Shown: positions 1 through 5,309 of the stretch, piece after piece
How positions within the stretch are numbered: position 1 is the first letter of the stretch
Layout of the letters: each line of letters starts with the position of its first letter
DNA from: a virus
IMG/VR virus record: IMGVR_UViG_3300020233_000030
Span: 1 to 35,524 of that record
Length of the DNA stretch: 35,524 nucleotides
Reading direction: 5' to 3' (one strand)
Position numbers and translations under genes: made by a program
Notes under the pieces: generated by a model
The model's input: only the letters and a program-made list of their open reading frames with translations
Databases searched by the model: none
What the model was told of the DNA's origin: nothing

Positions 1-40
1 CCTCAGGGCTGCGGCGTGGTGGGGTATGCGTGAACTACTC
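1..40. repeat. Terminal direct repeat (left copy)
   Basis: These 40 bases are identical to 35485-35524. The large terminase gene reads in frame across the join, so the repeat is most simply the overlap left when a circular or circularly permuted genome is assembled. The unit genome would then be 35,484 bp. A true 40-bp physical terminal repeat cannot be excluded from sequence alone. Confidence 0.93.
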
Positions 41-277
41 GACCCGGATTTGGGTGACAACATTGCGCTGCCGGACGACGCCGAGTTGTTGGGCGACTTG
101 ACAGCGCCACGCTGGCGTGAAGCGACTGGCGGGCGGATACTTATCGAATCGAAAGACGACATTAGGAAACGGTTGGGGAGGTCTACGGATGTGGGTGACG
201 CTGTCGTGATGGGCATGTGGCAGGTAGACACTGTGACAGATATCGGCTCGGATTGGGTCGGCAACATCGACGTATGA
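2..277 (+). CDS. terL: Terminase large subunit, C-terminal part (continues from 34286)
   Basis: This is the 3' end of the gene that begins at 34286. Joined at the 40-base overlap the full protein is 491 residues. The frame phase matches exactly: codons start at base 2 here and at base 35486 at the far end. The segment holds the end of the RNase H-like nuclease domain that cuts the concatemer during packaging. The closing stretch GDAVVMGMW fits the final acidic position of TerL nuclease domains, where an Asp followed by a small-residue helix is usual. The stop is at 275-277, with a promoter-like sequence immediately after it. Confidence 0.9.
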   Translation, partial: LRAAAWWGMRELLDPDLGDNIALPDDAELLGDLTAPRWREATGGRILIESKDDIRKRLGRSTDVGDAVVMGMWQVDTVTDIGSDWVGNIDV

Positions 278-279
278 CG

Positions 280-288
280 TGCTAGGAT
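280..288 (+). promoter_or_regulatory. Candidate extended -10 promoter
   Basis: TGcTAGGAT fits the extended -10 pattern TGnTAnnnT and stands about 15 bases before the Shine-Dalgarno sequence of the gene at 310. No convincing -35 box is seen. Similar TGnTAnnnT boxes occur upstream of the genes at 682, 5124 and 7979, which raises confidence slightly. Confidence 0.4.
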
Positions 289-309
289 GCTCACATAGGA
301 GGAACGAAT

Positions 310-651
310 ATGCTGCTTGTTGACCCGTATTGGGCAAACCCGCAACTCTCGAAAATCACACCGTACAGCTTCACCGCGGAGTTATGTCGGGATCTGCGAG
401 ATATTGGGCCGCCAGGGCAGAGGCATCTTGTACCGAGTCTACAGTGGTTTGAAGGCACCTTCTCAGATCCATCCACATTACCGATGGGTTCAGTGTGGTG
501 GCTGATCGTTGACGCTGAAGCGGTAGGCAAACTGATCGTTGTAGATGCGCATATTTCGATGGATGCGTTTCCTACCTATTCGTGGATGAGTAATGGGGCT
601 TGGTGTGACGATGTACAGGCAGTGTTGACACAGGTAAGTTCTAAACACTGA
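310..651 (+). CDS. Hypothetical protein between terminase and portal
   Basis: This 113-residue protein is not recognised. It follows a strong Shine-Dalgarno sequence (aggaggaa, about 6 bases before the ATG), so it is probably translated. It has no signal peptide or membrane segment. It is rich in Trp and has Cys residues near positions 26 and 98. Its place between TerL and portal, with its own candidate promoter, suggests a packaging or head-related accessory role, but that is inference only. Confidence 0.7.
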   Translation: MLLVDPYWANPQLSKITPYSFTAELCRDLRDIGPPGQRHLVPSLQWFEGTFSDPSTLPMGSVWWLIVDAEAVGKLIVVDAHISMDAFPTYSWMSNGAWCDDVQAVLTQVSSKH

Positions 652-675
652 CACATCTAGTTAGCGTGTTACCCT
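648..675 (+). promoter_or_regulatory. Candidate promoter for a leaderless portal mRNA
   Basis: CTGACA (648-653) is 16 bases from TACCCT (670-675), and the latter is preceded by TGt, giving an extended -10. The portal GTG begins at 682, six bases after the -10 box and where transcription should start. No Shine-Dalgarno sequence precedes that GTG. The arrangement matches leaderless transcripts, which are common in actinobacteria. Confidence 0.5.
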
Positions 676-681
676 GTCGGT

Positions 682-1938
682 GTGACTGACAACGTGCGCG
701 CCCTCACACCGACACCCGACATGCTCCATATCGAGATGGGTGTCTCAGCGCCCCAACGCATCGCCAGTACACTGTATGACGATTTCCTACCCGAACTGCG
801 AGGCCAACAAGCACTACGCACGTGGCGGGAAATGTCAACAAACGACGCCACCGTCGCCGCCTACCTGTTCGCCATCTCGATGCTTGTCCGTGAAGTGGAT
901 TGGAGTGTCCAACCTGGCGACGAATCCACCCAAGCGAAAACAGCGGCCGACTTCCTCACCGAACAGGTAGACGCGTTGGCGCATCCGCTGTCGGACACGG
1001 TCGGTGAAGCATTCACGTCGTTGGAGTACGGGTTTGCGTTTCACGAAATCGTGTACAAGTTGGATGCAGGTCGGATTGGTTGGGAACGGTTCGCATACCG
1101 GCCACAAGACACACTCATCCGGTGGCAGTTGGATGAACAGCTCAGGCCGACAGCGTTCGTTCAAGGCACACCACGCGGCGGCACCATCGCCATCCCCACC
1201 GACACGAAAGGTATTCTGTTTCGTATGGACACCACCACCCCATCCGGCACACCCATCCTCCGCGGTGCATACCGGTCGTGGATGTTGAAGAAGAGGGCTG
1301 AAGAGTATTTGATGATCGGCATGTCACGCATGTTGAACGGCCTACCAATGGCACGCATCCCCGCCCACATTCTCGCGGCTGGGCCCGGCAACCCGATCTA
1401 TGACGCATTCAAACGCACCGTCACCCGTGTCAAGCGTGATGAGCAGATGGGTATCTTGTTGCCGTCCGACACTGATCCGAACGGTGTTCCGATGTACACG
1501 TTCGAACTGCTATCACCGACCGGTAACCCACAGTTCGACCAAATCGTGTCCGTCATCAGAATGTTTGCCTCCGATATGACTGCAACTGTCCTGGCACAGT
1601 TCATGAATTTGGGCCGCGACGCTGTCGGATCTAGAGCACTCGCTGAGCCGCAGCAGGAACTGTTCCAAACCGCCCTGGGTGCACAGATGGACATGCTCGA
1701 AAACGTCTTCAACCGTCAAGCCGTCCGACCACTGTTCGATTTGAACCCGTCACTGTCGGGGCCGAGGCCGAAGATTGTGCACAGCGATGTGAAAGACGTC
1801 GACATGACCGGCCTAGCGGAGCTCATGTTGAAGACGTCTCAAGCCGGTGCCGTCTGGTTCACCGGTGAAGAAGACGATCCGGCGTTGGCACAGTTGAAAG
1901 ACATGGCAGGCTTCGACGCCGACACCAAGATCGAATAA
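682..1938 (+). CDS. Portal protein (DUF935 / Mu gp29-like)
   Basis: The portal forms the dodecameric ring at one head vertex through which DNA is packaged and released. The 418-residue length suits the DUF935 (Mu gp29-like) portal group. The N-terminal part (about 40-80) holds a helix-rich segment with TWREMSTNDATVAAYL, and SLEYGFAFHEIVYK (about 113-126) is typical of this group. A long helical region with RMFASDMTATVLAQF (about 290-305) fits the stem and clip. It lies between TerL and a MuF-type gene, the normal order. The GTG start lacks a Shine-Dalgarno sequence and may be leaderless. The stop TAA overlaps the MuF ATG by one base. Confidence 0.85.
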   Translation: MTDNVRALTPTPDMLHIEMGVSAPQRIASTLYDDFLPELRGQQALRTWREMSTNDATVAAYLFAISMLVREVDWSVQPGDESTQAKTAADFLTEQVDALAHPLSDTVGEAFTSLEYGFAFHEIVYKLDAGRIGWERFAYRPQDTLIRWQLDEQLRPTAFVQGTPRGGTIAIPTDTKGILFRMDTTTPSGTPILRGAYRSWMLKKRAEEYLMIGMSRMLNGLPMARIPAHILAAGPGNPIYDAFKRTVTRVKRDEQMGILLPSDTDPNGVPMYTFELLSPTGNPQFDQIVSVIRMFASDMTATVLAQFMNLGRDAVGSRALAEPQQELFQTALGAQMDMLENVFNRQAVRPLFDLNPSLSGPRPKIVHSDVKDVDMTGLAELMLKTSQAGAVWFTGEEDDPALAQLKDMAGFDADTKIE

Positions 1939-4838
1939 TGCTCGTCGTCAAGACGGCCGACCCGGACTGGCAGCTCATACACGCGGCCGCGGACAAGCTG
2001 GCACCGAAACTTCGCACCGCATTCCGGGAAGCGTTCGACACACTCGCGGCACTCCTACCCCTCAACGACCTGACCGACCTGCTCGAAGCTGAAGCGTTCA
2101 ATGAACTGTCCGCACTCATAGCCGACCTCAGGTTGCCCGATATGGCACCGTTGGTGAACCTGCTCGCTAGCGCGCAAGTCACGACTGCGACAGCTATCGG
2201 CATCCGTTTCGACGTGCCGTCGCCAGCCATCTACACACTCAACAATCCGGACATTCTCCGATGGACCACCAGACGAGTCTCCGATCTGATAGTCGGCGTC
2301 ACCCAAGAAACAAAGAACGCTGTCACCAGCATTGTGCGTCAAGGCTTCATTGACGGTATCCCGGTACGTGTCCAAGCCAGACAGATCAGGCGCGTGGTTG
2401 GGTTGACGAACCGTGACGCCGGTGCTGTGCAACGGTTCCTCACCGGACAACTCGAAGCCGGCATCAAACAAGCCAGAGCCGAGACGATGGCGCAACGAAT
2501 GACAGACCGTCTCAAACTGCGACGTGCCGACGTGATAGCACGCACCGAATCTATACGTGCATCCAACCAGGGACAGCTACAAGCCTGGCGTGACCTGATG
2601 GACGCAGGCGGACTCGACCCGACCGTCACACGTCGTGTCTGGGTCGCGACAATCGACGACCGCACATGTTTCCCTGCCGGTACGCGTATATCAACGCCGG
2701 ACGGTGACAGGCCAATAGAAGCACTGGAACCGGGCGACATAGTTGACACGCCGCAAGGTCCGATGCCTATAGCAGCGACCGTTGGAACCTGGTGCAAGGA
2801 TGAATGGGTTGCAATTGTCGACTCCACCGGTCAGTTGACGATCTCGACAGCGGATCACGAATGGTGGTCAGATGGTTGGGTCGAGGCGCAGACACTCAAG
2901 ATCGGTGACTGTCTGCAATCTGTCGAGAACAAGCCGATCTATATCGTCGGTGTTGCCAAGTTCAGTCTCGGAGATGCGGACAACATGCCAGCCGTCTGCA
3001 CGCAACTCGGCATCCCTCGCAGCGTCCTTGACAGGATCATGCCAGTAGTCGCCATCGACCTCAAGGACGATACGGTTACCAACCACGAAATCGAATGTTC
3101 GTGCCCCATATTGATGTTCCTGGATGAACCTGATGCCTTGCCGCTGCAAGGATTCTCTGACTGTAGTTTCGATGCCTGTCTCACCGCGGAAACATCTGTA
3201 GCACCGCGCCGAACAGAAACGTCGATGTCCAGCAGCGGACGGCTTGACCCTGAACTTGTCACCACAATAGCGACAATCGACAAAGACGGGCGGTCGGCGG
3301 CATATCTCAGAGCAATGCCAGATGTCACGTTTCGACGCCCAGAACGATGTGCCGCACGACCTGCAATTCCGATACAGGGTGTGAGCATGTCGGCATGCCA
3401 ACGAACATACACGGTATCGGACATTCATCGACTGAGGAACGGTGAATGTCTTGTTGCATACAGGGCAGATCTTCTCAATCAACACATCCGATTTGTCGGC
3501 GAGGTAACACTGTCGGCTACAGAACCGCCGGTATCGCAAATCGTTTCCTTTGCCAGGACGGAAAGCAACACCGCAATGTTCACAGGTGAAGCTGTCGGGA
3601 TAGATCCGGGTTGCGAGATGGTAACAAACCGTCGTGCAGAAATGGCACTTGCCGCGGGGACGAACCTTAGCGACATATTCGACGCTGCAATAGTCGCAGA
3701 CATAGCGGAGGCGTTTACCGCGTTCTACACCAGTCATATCAACGGTGGCCATCCAGTGTATGATATCACAGTCCAAGGACCGGCATGTTTCTACGCAAAT
3801 GGCGTCCTTGTCCACAACTGCGGCATCTGTGCGGCACTTGATGGGCAGACTGTCGGATTCCTGGAACCGTTCCGCTCCACCGAACAGTACGTCGATTTCA
3901 CCGATTTAGGTACAGGGTTTGTGGCAGAATCGACGAAGCCGTTGCCGGAACCTATCGTCGAACAGACACCCCCCGCACACCCGCTATGTTTACCTGGGGA
4001 TGCTCTCATATCGACCGCTGGCCGCGTCACGGGTGCCACGAAACGGATATTTGACGGGGATATGGTCACTGTCCGCATCGGCAACGGTAACAGCTTCCGC
4101 GCTACCCCGAACCATCCGATACTCACGGACAGCGGATGGGTAGCCTGCGGCGATCTTGTACCAGGCTGCAATGTAGTCAGCGGCGGCAATGTCGATAGGC
4201 GACCATCGGTGAATGTGGATGACAGCTACATGCCATCCACTATTGAAGAAGTAGCGAACACGTTCCTGCATACGGTCAGCGTGTCTGCCGGTCCAGTGCC
4301 AGTTACCGCCAAAGATTTCCACGGCGATGGGGAAGGCTCCGATGTCGCAATTGTAGGGACCGACCTGTTGTTGCGCGACGACCGGTATACCCATGTCACT
4401 GAGCCAACCAGCCATGGTCCGTTCGTTGACAGTGGTATGTGCGGCAGCGTTCGTCTCGACAGTGGCCGCAATTTTCATGCGGTGCTCAACCGTCTGGATG
4501 CTGCCGCGGGCAGCGTCATGGGCGGCGGTGACCTGGTTGGTACGCTGTGCCGTGTCCATGCGCGACCACTTCAACGTTTCAGCTTCGGACTGGCTACGGA
4601 CAGCAACGGCACGTTCGGTGAGTCTGAGTCTGATAGCGCTGCGGGAAACGCCGAGACTGTTCGCGAGTCCGTTCTCAGACTCACCGGCAAGATATCGACT
4701 GACAAGGTCGTCGCAGTCGATCGTGACCCGTTTCATGGCTACGTCTACAATCTTGAGACAACGACAGGATACTACCAGACGAACGGTGTCGTTGTACACA
4801 ACTGTCGCTGTTCCACTGCACTCGTCTTCGACGAATAA
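1938..4838 (+). CDS. MuF-type minor head protein interrupted by two inteins
   Basis: The 966-residue precursor should splice to about 310 residues, the usual MuF length. The exteins are 1938-2666 (243 aa), 3819-3986 (56 aa) and 4803-4838 (11 aa). The N-extein is helical and carries the MuF segment RRADVIARTESIRASNQGQL. The spliced product would read DDRT-CGICAALDGQ ... PPAHPL-CRCSTALVF, the conserved metal-binding signature of MuF domains. The protein helps assemble the head and portal vertex and may be co-injected. Both inteins sit exactly before a conserved Cys, sites where loss by imprecise deletion would be lethal. The ATG overlaps the portal stop. Each intein also encodes an endonuclease on the opposite strand. 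Confidence 0.9.
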   Translation: MLVVKTADPDWQLIHAAADKLAPKLRTAFREAFDTLAALLPLNDLTDLLEAEAFNELSALIADLRLPDMAPLVNLLASAQVTTATAIGIRFDVPSPAIYTLNNPDILRWTTRRVSDLIVGVTQETKNAVTSIVRQGFIDGIPVRVQARQIRRVVGLTNRDAGAVQRFLTGQLEAGIKQARAETMAQRMTDRLKLRRADVIARTESIRASNQGQLQAWRDLMDAGGLDPTVTRRVWVATIDDRTCFPAGTRISTPDGDRPIEALEPGDIVDTPQGPMPIAATVGTWCKDEWVAIVDSTGQLTISTADHEWWSDGWVEAQTLKIGDCLQSVENKPIYIVGVAKFSLGDADNMPAVCTQLGIPRSVLDRIMPVVAIDLKDDTVTNHEIECSCPILMFLDEPDALPLQGFSDCSFDACLTAETSVAPRRTETSMSSSGRLDPELVTTIATIDKDGRSAAYLRAMPDVTFRRPERCAARPAIPIQGVSMSACQRTYTVSDIHRLRNGECLVAYRADLLNQHIRFVGEVTLSATEPPVSQIVSFARTESNTAMFTGEAVGIDPGCEMVTNRRAEMALAAGTNLSDIFDAAIVADIAEAFTAFYTSHINGGHPVYDITVQGPACFYANGVLVHNCGICAALDGQTVGFLEPFRSTEQYVDFTDLGTGFVAESTKPLPEPIVEQTPPAHPLCLPGDALISTAGRVTGATKRIFDGDMVTVRIGNGNSFRATPNHPILTDSGWVACGDLVPGCNVVSGGNVDRRPSVNVDDSYMPSTIEEVANTFLHTVSVSAGPVPVTAKDFHGDGEGSDVAIVGTDLLLRDDRYTHVTEPTSHGPFVDSGMCGSVRLDSGRNFHAVLNRLDAAAGSVMGGGDLVGTLCRVHARPLQRFSFGLATDSNGTFGESESDSAAGNAETVRESVLRLTGKISTDKVVAVDRDPFHGYVYNLETTTGYYQTNGVVVHNCRCSTALVFDE
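2667..3818 (+). other. Intein 1 in the MuF protein (384 aa)
   Basis: The intein begins with Cys in block A (CFPAGTRISTPDG). Block B carries T-A-D-H at intein residues 61-64. It ends with block F (HPVYDITVQG) and block G (NGVLVHN), followed by extein Cys at 3819-3821. All residues for standard protein splicing are present: Cys1, the block B Thr and His, the penultimate His, the terminal Asn and Cys+1. Between blocks B and F lie about 270 residues with no LAGLIDADG or HNH motif in this frame. That linker is the reverse-strand image of the endonuclease at 2868-3752. Confidence 0.93.
2868..3752 (-). CDS. Vsr-like (EDxHD) homing endonuclease, five zinc knuckles, antisense in intein 1
   Basis: This protein of 294 residues (from the ATG at 3752) is encoded entirely inside intein 1 on the opposite strand. 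A longer form could start at the GTG at 3815, opposite the intein's penultimate His codon, and a shorter one at the ATG at 3737. Its N-terminal two-thirds holds five tandem knuckles of the form CxxC-x(13-19)-CxxxC or similar, for example CPVCNKTF...CSLAC and CRYCGDKF...CSARC. The C-terminal third has a Vsr/DUF559-like core: Glu in TGIETTV, Asp in RTFDFVVG, and LEVDGDYWH with Glu and His, then a GWHVVRI strand. That is the E-D-x-H pattern of the I-Bth0305I family. It should cut intein-free MuF alleles to promote homing. No clear Shine-Dalgarno sequence or promoter is seen. Confidence 0.85.
   Translation of the reverse strand: MATVDMTGVERGKRLRYVCDYCSVEYVAKVRPRGKCHFCTTVCYHLATRIYPDSFTCEHCGVAFRPGKGNDLRYRRFCSRQCYLADKSDVLIEKICPVCNKTFTVPQSMNVRYRVCSLACRHAHTLYRNCRSCGTSFWASKRDIWHCSEICRRPPVFVDCRYCGDKFRVKPSAAGHRRFCSARCYRCFRGETGIETTVRESLQRQGIRFIQEHQYGARTFDFVVGNRIVLEVDGDYWHDPVKDAARDAELRADGWHVVRISETELGNTDDIDRLVLDRLQTVTDLECLRLDPTI
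3987..4802 (+). other. Intein 2 in the MuF protein (272 aa)
   Basis: The intein starts with Cys (CLPGDALISTAGRVTGATKR) and has a canonical block B, RATPNHPILTDSGWVACGDL. Block F is HGYVYNLETTTG and block G is NGVVVHN, followed by extein Cys at 4803-4805. The catalytic residues expected for splicing are all present. The roughly 180 residues between blocks B and F show no endonuclease motif in this frame. The opposite strand encodes a nuclease that overlaps almost the whole intein. The insertion is immediately before the CRC motif near the MuF C-terminus, leaving a C-extein of only 11 residues. Confidence 0.93.
3990..4736 (-). CDS. Vsr-like (EDxHD) homing endonuclease with HTH, antisense in intein 2
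   Basis: This 248-residue protein (from the ATG at 4736) lies wholly within intein 2 on the opposite strand. An alternative GTG at 4799 would add 21 residues. An N-terminal helix-turn-helix (residues about 8-40, NGLANSLGVSRSAIRLRL) is followed by a basic, helical linker. The nuclease core comes next: NERTMAGWL, YNCDIG and AVEIFGGNWH supply Glu, Asp, Glu and His, and GWHVAVIHI follows. This core aligns with that of the nuclease in intein 1. The last 60 or so residues lie opposite intein blocks A and B and may be only tolerated read-through. The stop codon pairs with codon 2 of the intein. No strong ribosome binding site is visible. Confidence 0.82.
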   Translation of the reverse strand: MKRVTIDCDDLVSRYLAGESENGLANSLGVSRSAIRLRLTERAVAVRSQSEAETLKWSRMDTAQRTNQVTAAHDAARGSIQTVEHRMKIAATVETNAAAHTTVNERTMAGWLSDMGIPVVAQQQVGPYNCDIGAFPIAVEIFGGNWHWTGRHADRMQERVRYFFNSGWHVAVIHIHRWSPIDIAAADYIAAWYKIAAGYPSAVREYRMVRGSAEAVTVADADSDHIPVKYPFRGTRDAASGRYESIPR

Positions 4839-4860
4839 GAGTATCTGTCATCGTTGTTGT

Positions 4861-4946
4861 TGGAGGAAGGTGGAGGAATCGAACCCCTACCCGTCAAGGT
4901 ACCCGAGGGTTCGAGCCTCGTTGCCAACCATTTAGCGGCACCTTCC
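4861..4946 (-). tRNA. tRNA-Ser (anticodon CGA)
   Basis: Read on the minus strand, the 5' end GGAAGGT pairs with ACCTTCC, followed by T and an encoded CCA (complement of 4861-4863). The anticodon stem CGAGG/CCTCG encloses CTCGAAC, giving anticodon CGA. A class II variable arm (TACC...GGTA) supports serine. The T-loop is TTCGATT. Position 8 is either missing or shared with the acceptor stem. It reads UCG, a codon this phage uses very often by eye. It lies two bases downstream of the Met tRNA on the same strand. Confidence 0.8.
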
Positions 4947-4948
4947 GT

Positions 4949-5017
4949 TGCGGGGGCCGGAATCGAACCGACATTTGCGGCTTATGAGACCGCCGGGCAA
5001 CCAATGCCCCACCCCGC
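4949..5017 (-). tRNA. tRNA with CAT anticodon (Met, possibly Ile2)
   Basis: On the minus strand GCGGGG pairs with CCCCGC. The D-arm is GGGC/GCCC with an ATTGGTT loop. The anticodon stem GCGGT/GCCGC encloses CTCATAA (anticodon CAT), and the T-arm is GTCGG-TTCGATT-CCGGC. CCA is not encoded. The G1-C72 pair argues against an initiator tRNA. Elongator Met or lysidine-modified Ile cannot be told apart here. At about 69 bases it is slightly short, with a six-pair acceptor stem. Confidence 0.78.
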
Positions 5018-5023
5018 TTAGAG

Positions 5024-5067
5024 GCCACCCGGAGTCGCATGAGACCTTCGCGGTCACTCCGGGTGGC
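5024..5067. other. Perfect 12-bp inverted repeat upstream of the tRNAs
   Basis: GCCACCCGGAGT (5024-5035) is the exact reverse complement of 5056-5067. An inner GACC/GGTC stem (5043-5046 with 5052-5055) could extend the structure. No T-run follows on either strand, so a classical intrinsic terminator is not shown. It may insulate the minus-strand tRNAs from the rightward transcript or be a processing signal. Confidence 0.7.
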
Positions 5068-5087
5068 ACTATCTCCGCTCCGCTACA

Positions 5088-5096
5088 TGCTACCCT
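5088..5096 (+). promoter_or_regulatory. Candidate extended -10 promoter
   Basis: TGcTACCCT matches the TGnTAnnnT pattern seen before the genes at 310, 682 and 7979. It stands 27 bases before the TTG start at 5124 and just after a strong hairpin. It could restart rightward transcription for the sugar cassette. There is no clear -35 box. Confidence 0.35.
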
Positions 5097-5123
5097 ACCA
5101 TCAGCCCCGATAGGAGGACATCC

Positions 5124-5309
5124 TTGGCTAAGGAACGAACACCAGCCGACGACTACCGCGATGCCCACCGCGCCTACATAGAGGCTGAACAACGTCACGT
5201 CTACCTGAATGAAAAAGCGCAGACAGCGAGCAATGAAGCGCAACTATTCCACCGGCGGTTAATAGACGCACAACAACAGTTACATGACTGGATAATCGGT
5301 GGTGATTGA
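5124..5309 (+). CDS. Small helical hypothetical protein
   Basis: This 61-residue protein starts with TTG, chosen because taggagg lies about seven bases upstream. The sequence is strongly helical and charged, with many Gln, Glu and Ala residues, and looks like a short coiled coil. It overlaps the start of the PseF-PseG fusion gene by 11 bases, so the two are probably translationally coupled. No family is recognised. Confidence 0.65.
   Translation: MAKERTPADDYRDAHRAYIEAEQRHVYLNEKAQTASNEAQLFHRRLIDAQQQLHDWIIGGD

Noticed and set aside
2055-2495. A 146-codon antisense reading frame in the MuF N-extein, in the same codon-aligned register as the two nucleases
   Set aside because: It shows no domain, Cys pattern or catalytic motif. 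It warns that openness in this register is common in this genome, so the two nucleases are accepted because of their motifs, not because the frames are open.
1859-2827. Other minus-strand frames over the portal and MuF genes
   Set aside because: No motifs and no start signals; explained by codon bias of the sense genes.
2667-4802. Group I or II introns as the cause of the interrupted MuF gene
   Set aside because: The sense frame is open throughout and ends with HN-Cys junctions and intein blocks, so interruption is at the protein level.
5018-5075. The 12-bp hairpin as a third tRNA gene
   Set aside because: It lacks a T-arm, D-arm and a proper anticodon loop; it is a simple inverted repeat.
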